Below are positions 57,141 to 64,000 of a DNA stretch of 64,000 nt, one piece after another. The notes beneath the pieces are model-generated. The model was not told the DNA's origin and made no database searches. It was given only the letters and a program-made list of their open reading frames with translations. The position numbers and the translations under genes were made by a program. Location: contig CAWISL010000007.1 of NCBI GenBank assembly GCA_963838795.1, positions 186,001 to 250,000 on the forward strand, given 5' to 3'. Within the stretch, counting starts at the first letter, position 1, and each line of letters begins with the position of its first letter. The stretch comes from JAIBJN01 sp963838795. Its GTDB lineage: Bacteria; Actinomycetota; Thermoleophilia; Gaiellales; Gaiellaceae.

Positions 57141-60100
57141 CTAGTTGATCGCCGCCTCGCCGAGGAGCGCCTTCACCTCGGCGTGAAAGTCAGGCTCGGG
57201 GCGCACGCGGAACTCCGGGCCGAAGGCGTAGACCTGCGGCCCTCCCGAGGTCTCCAGCTCGAGCAGGACCTCCGCCTCGCCGGGGAAGCGGCGCACGACC
57301 TCGGCCAGCTCGCGGATCGTGCCGGCCGGCGCGCGGCGCGCGTCCAGGCGCAGTCGCACCTCGCCCTTGTCCACGGAGGCCTCGAAGGGGACGATCTCGA
57401 GGGCGATCAGCTTCGTCTCGCCCTCCTTGTGGTCGACGCGGCCCTTGACGACGAGGACGCGGTCGGCTGCGAGCAGCTCGCGCGCGGCCGCGTAGACCGA
57501 GTTGAAGACGACGGTCTCGAGCGAGCCTGAGAGGTCGTCGAGACGGAGGAAGACCATCGGGTCGCCCTTCTTGGTCGTCAGCTGCTTGAGCGCGCTCACG
57601 ATGCCGCCCACGGTCACGATCTCGCCGTCGCGCCGCCGTTCGACGTCCGCCATGCGGCAGTCGGTCTTCCGGCGCAGCTGATCCCGCACCGCGTCCAGCG
57701 GATGCTCGGAGACGTAGAGGCCGAGGCTCTCCTTCTCCAGAGCCAGGAGGTCTCGCTTCTCGAACTCGTGTGCCGGAATCGGACGGCGGTGGAGCCCCCC
57801 ACCTTCCACCTCGCCGGCCGGCTCGAGCGAATCGAAGATCGAGCTCTGCCCGGCGAGACGATCGGCGATCAGGCGGCCGCCCGAGACGAGCGCGTCCTCG
57901 AGCACCTCGAGCATCCCTCGGCGCGTCGCGCCCGTCGAGTCGAGGGCTCCCGACTTGACGAGGCTCTCGAGCGCCCGCTTGTTCACCTGCTGCGGGTCGA
58001 CACGCTCGCAGAAGTCCCAGATGGACGGGAACGGCCCGCCCTCCTCGCGCGCGGCGAGGATCGAGCGGACCGCGCTCTCCCCAACGTTCTTTACGGCGTT
58101 CATCCCGAAGCGGATCTTGCCCTCGACGACGCGGAAATCCTCGACGGAGACGTTCACGTCCGGGGGCTCGACCTCGATGCCGAGCTCGTCGCAGGCGGCG
58201 ACGTAGAACGGCACCTTGTCCTTCGTGTTCATGACGGAGGAGATGAGCGCGGCCATGTACTCGGCAGGCCAGTTCGCCTTCAGGTAGGCGGTGCGGTAGG
58301 CGATCAGCCCGTAGCAGGCCGCATGCGACTTGTTGAAGGAGTAGTCCTGGGCCTGCTCCATGTCCTTCCAGAGCTGGGTCGCCACGGCGGGCGTGACGCC
58401 GTTCCCGGCGCACCCCTCGAGGAACTTGTCCTTGAGGGATGCCATCAGCTTGTGGATCTTCTTGCCGATCGCCTTGCGGAGGTCGTCCGCTTCGGCCGGC
58501 GAGAAGCCGGCCAGCTGCTTGGCGATCTCCATGTACTGCTCCTGGTAGATGCAGAGGCCGAGCGTCGGCTCCGTGATCGGCCGCAGGCGCTCGTCGAGGA
58601 AGGTGACCTGCTCCTGGGCGTGCTTGCGCTTCGCGTAGACGGGGATGTAGGCCATCGGCCCCGGCCGGTAGAGGGCGACGAGCGCGATCAGGTCCTCGAA
58701 CTCCGTCGGCCGCACGAGGCGCAGCGCCTCGCGCATGCCCGAGGACTCGAACTGGAAGACGCCTGTCGACTCGCCGCGCGAGAGCAGCTCGTACGTCTTC
58801 GGGTCGTCGAGTGCGATCCGGGTGATGTCGATGCCGCCCACCAGCTCGACCGCCTTGTCGATCACGTCGAGGTTCCTGAGGCCGAGGAAGTCCATCTTCA
58901 GGAGCCCCAGCGCCTCGACGTCCTCCATGGCGAACTGGGTGACGACCTCCTGGTCGGCGCCCTTCTGCTGCAGGGGCAGGTACTCGGTCAGCGCACGGTC
59001 GCCGATGACGACGCCGGCGGCGTGGATGGAGTCCTGGCGGACGAGCCCCTCGAGCGGCTTGGCCAGGTCGACGATCTGGCGAACGATCTCGTCCGCGTCG
59101 TAGGCCTGCTTGAGCTCGGCGTTCGGCTTCAGGCAGTCGTCCAGGTAGACCTTCGGCCCCTCCGGGATCAGCTTCGCGACCTTGTCGACCGTCCCGTAGG
59201 GGATGTCGAGCACGCGGCCGGCGTCGCGGACGGCGGCGCGGGCCATCATCGTCCCGAAGGTGATGATCTGGGCCACCTGGTCGCGGCCGTACTTCTCGGC
59301 CACGTAGTTGATCACCTGGTCGCGCCCGTAGACCGAGAAGTCGATGTCGATGTCGGGCATCGTCTTGCGGCCCGGGTTGAGGAAGCGCTCGAAGAGAAGG
59401 TCGTACTTGATCGGGTCGATGTCGGTGATCTCGAGCGAGTAGGCGACGATCGAGCCGGCGGCCGAACCGCGCCCGGGGCCGACTCCGATCCCGTTCGTCT
59501 TCGCGAAGCGGATGAAGTCCCAGACGATCAGGAAGTAGTCGGCGAAGCCCATCTCCCGGATCGTCTTGAGCTCGAAGCGCAGCCGCTCCTGGAGCTCCGG
59601 AGTCACCGTCCCATAGCGCTTTTCCAGGCCTTTCTCGCAGAGCTCGACGAGGTAGTCGAACGCGTCACGCCCGTCCGGAGTCGGGAAGCGCGGCAGGCGG
59701 ATGACGCCGAGCTCGATCGAGACCGAGCAGCGCTCGGCGAGCTCCAGGGTCTGCCGGACCGCCTCCGGGTAGTCGACGAAGTCCTGCGCCATCTCCTCCG
59801 GCGACTTGAGGTAGAACTGGTCGGTGTCGAAGCGCCAGTGGCTCGGGTTGGCGAGCGTGTCGCCTGACTGGATGCAGAGGAGCGCCTCGTGCGCGCGCGC
59901 GTCCTCGTGGCGGAGGTAGTGGACGTCGCCGGTGGCGACGAGCGGGAGGCCCGTCGCGCCGGCGATCTCGGCCAGGGTGGCGTTGATCCCCTTCTGCGCC
60001 TCGAGACCGGCGTCCTGGATCTCCAGGTAGACGGACTCGCGCCCGAAGATGTCGACGAGGCGCGCGACCTCCGCCTCGGCCTCGGGGCGGTTGCCGCTCT

Positions 60101-60545
60101 CGAGCGCCTTCGCCACCCGGCCGGAGAGGCACCCCGAGAGCGCGACGATCCCCTTCCCGTGCGCGGCCAGCAGGTCCCAGTCGACCCGCGGCTTGTAGTA
60201 GTACCCCTCCAGGTAGCCGGCCGAGGCGAGCTTGATCAGGTTCGCGTAGCCCTCGTTCGTCTCGGCGAGGAGGGTGAGGTGCGCGTAGCCCTTCTTCTGC
60301 GCGCGCCGGTCGTCGGCCACGTAGACCTCGCAGCCGAGGAGCGGCTTCACTCCCTGCTTGCCGGCCTCGCGGTAGAGCTCGACGGCCCCTGCGAGGCTCC
60401 CGTGGTCGGTGAGCGCGACCGCCGGCATCTCCAGCTCGGCCGCGCGGGCGGCCAGCTCCGGGATCCGGCAGGCCCCGTCCAGGATCGAGTACTCGGAGTG
60501 GACGTGAAGGTGGACGAAGGGCGCGCCGGCCATCGGGTAGGCCAT
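57141..60545 (-). CDS. dnaE: DNA polymerase III subunit alpha
   Basis: 1,134 residues from ATG 60545. Replicative polymerase. PHP domain at the N-terminus (FVHLHVHSEYSILDGACR, ALTDHGSLAG, LLGCEVYV) with its metal residues kept; polymerase core with VGPGRGSAAGSIVAY, DIDIDFSVYGRDQVI (catalytic Asp pair) and SFNKSHAACYGLIAYRTAYLKANWPAEY; helix-hairpin-helix and an OB fold (EIVTVGGIVSALKQLTTKKG) near the C-terminus. A TAAGAT box at 60544-60549 is 10 nt before the fifth codon, ATG 60533, which may be the real (leaderless) start. Confidence 0.97.
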   Translation of the reverse strand: MAYPMAGAPFVHLHVHSEYSILDGACRIPELAARAAELEMPAVALTDHGSLAGAVELYREAGKQGVKPLLGCEVYVADDRRAQKKGYAHLTLLAETNEGYANLIKLASAGYLEGYYYKPRVDWDLLAAHGKGIVALSGCLSGRVAKALESGNRPEAEAEVARLVDIFGRESVYLEIQDAGLEAQKGINATLAEIAGATGLPLVATGDVHYLRHEDARAHEALLCIQSGDTLANPSHWRFDTDQFYLKSPEEMAQDFVDYPEAVRQTLELAERCSVSIELGVIRLPRFPTPDGRDAFDYLVELCEKGLEKRYGTVTPELQERLRFELKTIREMGFADYFLIVWDFIRFAKTNGIGVGPGRGSAAGSIVAYSLEITDIDPIKYDLLFERFLNPGRKTMPDIDIDFSVYGRDQVINYVAEKYGRDQVAQIITFGTMMARAAVRDAGRVLDIPYGTVDKVAKLIPEGPKVYLDDCLKPNAELKQAYDADEIVRQIVDLAKPLEGLVRQDSIHAAGVVIGDRALTEYLPLQQKGADQEVVTQFAMEDVEALGLLKMDFLGLRNLDVIDKAVELVGGIDITRIALDDPKTYELLSRGESTGVFQFESSGMREALRLVRPTEFEDLIALVALYRPGPMAYIPVYAKRKHAQEQVTFLDERLRPITEPTLGLCIYQEQYMEIAKQLAGFSPAEADDLRKAIGKKIHKLMASLKDKFLEGCAGNGVTPAVATQLWKDMEQAQDYSFNKSHAACYGLIAYRTAYLKANWPAEYMAALISSVMNTKDKVPFYVAACDELGIEVEPPDVNVSVEDFRVVEGKIRFGMNAVKNVGESAVRSILAAREEGGPFPSIWDFCERVDPQQVNKRALESLVKSGALDSTGATRRGMLEVLEDALVSGGRLIADRLAGQSSIFDSLEPAGEVEGGGLHRRPIPAHEFEKRDLLALEKESLGLYVSEHPLDAVRDQLRRKTDCRMADVERRRDGEIVTVGGIVSALKQLTTKKGDPMVFLRLDDLSGSLETVVFNSVYAAARELLAADRVLVVKGRVDHKEGETKLIALEIVPFEASVDKGEVRLRLDARRAPAGTIRELAEVVRRFPGEAEVLLELETSGGPQVYAFGPEFRVRPEPDFHAEVKALLGEAAIN

Positions 60546-60592
60546 CTTAGACTCGCCTCAGGACCGCACTCTCCCGGACTGTCGGGGGCCGG

Positions 60593-60781
60593 TCAGGCGC
60601 CGCGCCGGCCCTGCTCGGCGAGCCTCACGAGGACGAGCACGAGGGCGGTCAGGACCACGAACGCGGAGTACGGCTGGACCGCTATCGGCTCCGCCCAGAG
60701 CGCGACCGCGACGAGCGCCGGAACGGCGATCCAGAGCGTGAGGGCCAAGCGGGAGAGCCGCCGGCCGTGCGCGGGCTCCAT
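60593..60781 (-). CDS. Small two-helix membrane protein
   Basis: 62 residues from ATG 60781. Two hydrophobic stretches (LALTLWIAVPALVAVALWA and AFVVLTALVLVLVRLA) linked by a short loop, with a basic start and end. No family recognised. A TAGCAT box 6 nt upstream would give a leaderless mRNA. The gap to dnaE is 47 bp. Confidence 0.55.
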   Translation of the reverse strand: MEPAHGRRLSRLALTLWIAVPALVAVALWAEPIAVQPYSAFVVLTALVLVLVRLAEQGRRGA

Positions 60782-60787
60782 GGACGA

Positions 60788-60793
60788 ATGCTA
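60788..60793 (-). promoter_or_regulatory. Putative -10 box of the small membrane protein gene
   Basis: TAGCAT on the minus strand, 6 nt before the ATG, the spacing expected if transcription starts at the A of the start codon. Confidence 0.4.
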
Positions 60794-60867
60794 GGACCCG
60801 GATCGGCTGGAGCGGGTTTAGGCGGAGCCCTCGCCCTACGACCTCTCGCGCGGCCGCATCGTCTATC

Positions 60868-60879
60868 GCTACCGGTAGC
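60868..60879. promoter_or_regulatory. 12-bp palindrome, possible operator of the XRE-nucleotidyltransferase pair
   Basis: GCTACCGGTAGC, a perfect palindrome whose right half ends 15 bp before the TATACT -10 box, thus covering the -35 region. XRE antitoxins commonly repress their own operon from such sites. Confidence 0.45.
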
Positions 60880-60894
60880 TCACGTCAGAAGAGA

Positions 60895-60900
60895 TATACT
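60895..60900 (+). promoter_or_regulatory. Putative -10 box of the XRE-nucleotidyltransferase pair
   Basis: TATACT, 6 nt before the GTG at 60907; a transcript starting 7 nt downstream would begin with the start codon. Confidence 0.5.
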
Positions 60901-60906
60901 GGGCTC

Positions 60907-61230
60907 GTGACCCCCGGTGAGCTCCTGCGCGAGGCGCGACGCCGCCACGGCGTCACGCAAGAGCAGCTTGCGGCGCGCGCGCGGACCTCCCAGGCGGCGA
61001 TCAGCCGGATCGAGCGGGACGTCGTCTCCCCGTCGGTGAGCACGCTGACGACACTCCTCGACCTCCTCGGCGAGGAGCTCGAGCTCGCGGCGTCGCCGAT
61101 CGACTACGGCCATGACCGAACGCTGATCAGGCGGAACCTCGAGATGTCGGTGGGCGAGCGGATGAATCACGGCACGGACTTTGCGAACTTCGTTCTCCGC
61201 AACCGGGGCGTGGCAGTCCGTGGCTCTTAG
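60907..61230 (+). CDS. XRE-family helix-turn-helix regulator, probable antitoxin
   Basis: 107 residues from GTG 60907. HTH at about 3-60 (LLREARRRHGVTQEQLAARARTSQ, then AISRIERDVVSPSVSTLTTLLDLLGEELEL). The C-terminal 40 residues (RRNLEMSVGERMNHGTDFANF) form a separate helical segment that could contact the partner. Overlaps the nucleotidyltransferase start by 11 bp. Toxin-antitoxin role inferred from the pairing; it could instead regulate a lone nucleotidyltransferase. Confidence 0.82.
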   Translation: MTPGELLREARRRHGVTQEQLAARARTSQAAISRIERDVVSPSVSTLTTLLDLLGEELELAASPIDYGHDRTLIRRNLEMSVGERMNHGTDFANFVLRNRGVAVRGS

Positions 61231-61726
61231 AGAGTTCCGTCCGAAGCCGATCCTTGAGACCCTGGTAGCCCACGACGTGGACTTCGTGCTCATCGGTGGG
61301 TTGGCCGGGATGGCACACGGTTCGTCGTATCCGAGCTACGACGTCGACGTCGCGTACTCCCGACACCGGGAGAATCTGGAGCGGCTCGCCGCCGCCCTCA
61401 CCGAGCTCGGCGCTACGCTCCGCGGGGCGCCGCCGGACATCCCGTTTCTGCTCGACGCTAAGACGCTCGAGAATGGTGCGAACTTCACCTTCGACACTCC
61501 GTACGGCGCCCTGGACATCCTCAGCGAGCCTGAGGGCGCGCCTCCCTATGACAGGCTCGTCGCCGGGGCGGGTGAGCCGGTGACGTTCGAAGGTGTCCTG
61601 ATCCGCGTCACCTCCCTCGACCACCTGATCGCGATGAAGGAGGCCGCCGGGCGGCCTCACGACAAGCAGATGGCGATGGAGTACCGCGCGATCTCGGACG
61701 AGCTCAGGGCGCCGCGAGACGCCTGA
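61220..61726 (+). CDS. Minimal nucleotidyltransferase (AbiEii/MNT-like), probable toxin
   Basis: 168 residues from GTG 61220. Polymerase-beta-type core: VLIGGLAGMAHGSS (23-36) and DVDVAYSR with metal Asp residues 41 and 43; a third acidic position is probably in GALDILSEP. C-terminal helices include HLIAMKEAAGRPHDKQ, typical of MNT/DUF1814-like proteins. In AbiE and MenT systems such enzymes add nucleotides to tRNA or other targets and are checked by a partner regulator. The 3' end overlaps the convergent aminotransferase by 23 bp. Confidence 0.82.
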   Translation: MALREFRPKPILETLVAHDVDFVLIGGLAGMAHGSSYPSYDVDVAYSRHRENLERLAAALTELGATLRGAPPDIPFLLDAKTLENGANFTFDTPYGALDILSEPEGAPPYDRLVAGAGEPVTFEGVLIRVTSLDHLIAMKEAAGRPHDKQMAMEYRAISDELRAPRDA

Positions 61727-62837
61727 GCCGCTCGAGGCCCGCCGTCAGGCGGTCGTCCGGCGTGGCGAGGGAGATGCGCGCCCAGCCGGCGCCGCTCGGG
61801 CCGAACCCCTCGCCGGGGGCCACCGCCACCCGCGTCTCCGCCAGGATCCGCTCGGGCGTGAGGCCCTCGGGAAGGCGCCACCAGACGTAGAAGGTCGAGT
61901 CCGAGCGCGTGCCGGGGATCGCCGCCACCACCTGGTCACGGCGCCGCTCGTAGATCGCGCGCCGCTCCTCGACGCTCTCCTGCGGCCCGGCGAGCGCCGC
62001 GACGCCCGCCTCCTGGACGGGGCGGAAGACGCCCGCGCGCACGTGGTCCTGGAGGAGGTTGACGCGCTCGACGAGCTCGGCGTTCCCGACCACGAAGCCG
62101 AGCCGCCAGCCGGCCATCCCGTAGCTCTTCGACATGGAGAAGAGCTCCGCCCCTACCTCCTTCGCCCCCGGCTCGGCCAGGAAGCTCGCCGGCTGGAGGC
62201 CGTCGAACACGAGGTCGGCGTAGGCGAAGTCGTGGAGGACGGCGGCGCCGGTCGCCTCGGCCCAGCGCACGACCTCCGCGAAGACGCCCGGAGGCGCCGA
62301 GGCCGAGCAGGGGTTCGAGGGGTAGTTGAGGTAGAGGGCGGCGACGCCCTCGCGCGGTGCGCGGTCGAGGTCCGGCGCGAACGCGGCGGCCGGGTCGAGC
62401 CGCACCCTCTCCTCCCGCGCGCCCGCGAGCGCGACTCCCGACGTGTAGTCGGGATAGCCGGGGTCCGGCAGGAGGATCGTCGAGCCGCGCTCGGCCAGGC
62501 ACATCGCCACCTCGACGATGGCCGTCTTCGTCCCCGGGACCACTGCCACCTCGCGCTCGGGGTCGAGCTCGACGCCGTAGACCTGCCGGTAGCGCCCGGC
62601 CACGGCCTCCTTCAGCTCCGGAATGCCGCGGAAAGGCGGGTAGCCGTGGGCGGAGTCGTCGTTCGCGGCCCGGCTGAGCGCGTCGACCACGTGCTGGGGC
62701 GGCCCGATGTCGGGGTTGCCACGGCCGAGGTCGATGACCTCGTCCCCCTCCTGCGCCGCCGCGGCCGCTACCCGGGCGAGGAGCCGCGCGAAGTACTGCT
62801 CGGGGAGGCGCTCGATGCGGTCGGGCCTGGGACGCAC
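61704..62837 (-). CDS. Class I/II PLP aminotransferase (aspartate/alanine type)
   Basis: 377 residues from GTG 62837. Fold type I: IDLGRGNPDIGPP, YPPFRGIPELKEAVAGRY, VPGTKTAI, LPDPGYPDY, LNYPSNPCSA, HDFAYADLVFDG, and the PLP Lys in SMSKSYGMAGWRLGF. Resembles LL-diaminopimelate and alanine aminotransferases (AlaC/DapL group) but substrate specificity is not readable. Its own TAGCAT -10 box lies 6 nt upstream. Confidence 0.92.
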   Translation of the reverse strand: MRPRPDRIERLPEQYFARLLARVAAAAAQEGDEVIDLGRGNPDIGPPQHVVDALSRAANDDSAHGYPPFRGIPELKEAVAGRYRQVYGVELDPEREVAVVPGTKTAIVEVAMCLAERGSTILLPDPGYPDYTSGVALAGAREERVRLDPAAAFAPDLDRAPREGVAALYLNYPSNPCSASAPPGVFAEVVRWAEATGAAVLHDFAYADLVFDGLQPASFLAEPGAKEVGAELFSMSKSYGMAGWRLGFVVGNAELVERVNLLQDHVRAGVFRPVQEAGVAALAGPQESVEERRAIYERRRDQVVAAIPGTRSDSTFYVWWRLPEGLTPERILAETRVAVAPGEGFGPSGAGWARISLATPDDRLTAGLERLRRLAAP

Positions 62838-62843
62838 GCGGCG

Positions 62844-62849
62844 ATGCTA
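62844..62849 (-). promoter_or_regulatory. Putative -10 box of the aminotransferase gene
   Basis: TAGCAT on the minus strand, 6 nt before the GTG, the same box and spacing as for the small membrane protein at 60781. Confidence 0.45.
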
Positions 62850-62921
62850 GAGGGTCCCGGGGGACTTCACTTTCTTGCCGGTGCTGCCGATGAGGGCAAG
62901 GTCACCGCGGTCTGACGCCCC

Positions 62922-64000
62922 ATGCCCGACACCTTCAGCGACGACAACCGCCACCTCCTCGCCGAGGCGCTCGCCACGAGCGACGTGCTCCAGCGCGTCG
63001 CCGGAACGGTCGCGATGCACCTCTACGAGATGGAGGTGCAGCCCGACGGGAAGTACGTCTGCACGACGTACATCGGCGCCGGCCTCGAGAGCCTGCTCGG
63101 GCCGCTCCCGGACGACCGAACGCCCGAGGAGGCCTGGGAGGAGGCCGTTCATCCCAACGACCGAGTCCGGTACGACGGTTCGTGGGAGGAGATCGAGCGC
63201 GGAGAGCCCTGCGAGCTCGAGTACCGGCTCGTCGGATACGACGGGCACACGCGGTGGGTGTGGGACCGTATGCATCCACGCAGAGGGGACGACGGCCGCC
63301 TGGTCGTGGACGGGGTAGTCGTCGACATCAGCGAGCGCAAGCAGGCGACCGAGGCGCTCGCCGACGCGCAGCGCCAGCTCAAGCACATCGCCTACCACGA
63401 CGGCCTCACCGAGCTCCCGAACCGGATCTCCTTCCAGGACCGCCTCGAGCGGGCGCTCGGCCAGGGCAAGGACCGGGCAAGGACGCTTGGCCGTCCTCTT
63501 CGTCGACCTCGACGACTTCAAGCTCATCAACGACAGCTTCGGGCACCAGGCCGGCGACGAGCTCCTGTCTGCGGTCGCCGGACGCCTCCGCAGCGCGACC
63601 CGCTCGAACGAGGTCGTCGCGCGTCACGGCGGCGACGAGTTCCTGCTCCTGGTCTCGGGCAACGAGTCGAGCGACGAGGAGCTCGATCTCGACGGCCTCC
63701 GCTACGCGGCCGAGGCCGTCGCCCGCCGGATCCGCCGCTCGCTCCGCGACCCCTTCGTGGTCTCCGGCGTGGAGATCTTCGTCAGCGCGAGCATCGGCAT
63801 CAGCCTCTTCCCGCTCGACGCCGACGACCCGGAGTCCCTCCTGAAGCACGCGGACGCGGCCATGTACAAGGCCAAGGACGAGGGACGCGACCGCTACCAG
63901 GTCTACGCCGTCGACGGCGACAACCCGCTCGCGCAGATCTCGATGGCCGGGCGCCTCCGCGGCGCCCTCGAGCGGGAGCAGGACCTCGTGCTCCACTACC
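62922..64000 (+). CDS. PAS-GGDEF (probably EAL) protein, frameshifted and running off the window
   Basis: Start ATG 62922. A PAS fold (about 30-150: YVCTTYIGAGLESLLG, HPNDRVRYDGSWEEI, YDGHTRWVWDRM, VVDISERKQATE), then a GGDEF domain beginning AYHDGLTELPNRISF. At 63489-63490 the frame breaks: VLFVDLDDFKLINDSFGH and RHGGDEFLLL follow in the next frame. Dropping one G restores ARTLAVLFVDLDDF. The GGDEF signature is intact, so diguanylate cyclase activity is possible if the frame is whole. The last residues (LRGALEREQDLVLHY) are how EAL domains start. Confidence 0.85.
   Translation, partial: MPDTFSDDNRHLLAEALATSDVLQRVAGTVAMHLYEMEVQPDGKYVCTTYIGAGLESLLGPLPDDRTPEEAWEEAVHPNDRVRYDGSWEEIERGEPCELEYRLVGYDGHTRWVWDRMHPRRGDDGRLVVDGVVVDISERKQATEALADAQRQLKHIAYHDGLTELPNRISFQDRLERALGQGKDRARTLGRPLRRPRRLQAHQRQLRAPGRRRAPVCGRRTPPQRDPLERGRRASRRRRVPAPGLGQRVERRGARSRRPPLRGRGRRPPDPPLAPRPLRGLRRGDLRQREHRHQPLPARRRRPGVPPEARGRGHVQGQGRGTRPLPGLRRRRRQPARADLDGRAPPRRPRAGAGPRAPL

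Noticed and set aside
1..64000. CRISPR arrays, IS elements, prophage or rRNA
   Set aside because: No regularly spaced repeats, transposase or integrase reading frames, phage structural genes or rRNA sequence were seen.

Overview
The window comes from a high-GC Actinomycetota chromosome. Evidence seen: GC-rich codon use throughout, many GTG/TTG starts, the actinobacterial order dprA-comM-yraN-rnhB-rplS-lepB-trmD-rimM-khpA-rpsP-ffh-ftsY-smc, a SepIVA-like gene beside coaD and yceD, a class II DAHP synthase, and promoters whose -10 box sits only 6-11 nt from the start codon (leaderless style). A deep-branching class such as Thermoleophilia is my best guess, but the sequence alone does not prove it. 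Almost everything is chromosomal core. No phage, IS element, CRISPR array, rRNA or tRNA was recognised.

Layout. 1-3841 (+): a catabolic run with the end of a zinc alcohol dehydrogenase, a formaldehyde-activating-enzyme (Fae) homologue, an enolase-superfamily enzyme, an amidohydrolase and a PLP lyase. 3867-15406 (-): competence, translation and secretion core (dprA, comM, yraN, rnhB, rplS, two lepB, trmD, rimM, khpA, rpsP, ffh, ftsY, and an unusually short SMC). 15376-17655 (-): DUF6510 protein, flavin reductase, molybdopterin oxidoreductase, rpiA. 17816-19548 (+): an SDR and a ROK kinase. 19549-26071 (-): rnc, acpP, plsX, rpmF, yceD, sepIVA-like, coaD, rsmD, recG. 26158-30876: bicupin and MBL-fold pair, then fakB-response regulator-fakA and rpmB. 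30908-39904 (-): ribH-ribBA-ribE-ribD-rpe-rsmB-fmt-def, a small membrane protein, priA. 39923-40609 (+): DtxR-type regulator. 40620-51436 (-): VOC protein, metK, DUF3352 lipoprotein, gpsA, der, plsC, cmk, aroA, tyrA, class II DAHP synthase. 51530-57135: trpS, RDD protein, rluB, GYD protein, scpB, scpA, lgt, two small proteins. 57141-64000: dnaE, a small membrane protein, an XRE-nucleotidyltransferase pair, an aminotransferase and the start of a PAS-GGDEF protein running off the window.

Functional links: SMC with ScpA/ScpB; Ffh with FtsY; PlsX with AcpP, and FakA/FakB with PlsC, for phospholipid acyl chains; Lgt and LepB for lipoproteins and signal-peptide removal; DAHP synthase-TyrA-AroA for aromatic amino acids; RibD-RibE-RibBA-RibH for riboflavin.

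The most unusual content lies between genes. Several families of hairpin-forming elements of about 135-165 bp sit between operon genes; their arms differ between copies but still pair, and some copies supply the stop codon of one gene and the Shine-Dalgarno-like sequence of the next. The SMC protein is little more than half the usual length and lacks a recognisable hinge. Four genes (der, aroA, tyrA and the terminal GGDEF gene) carry single-base frameshifts in short G/C runs, which I suspect are sequence errors but which should be checked.
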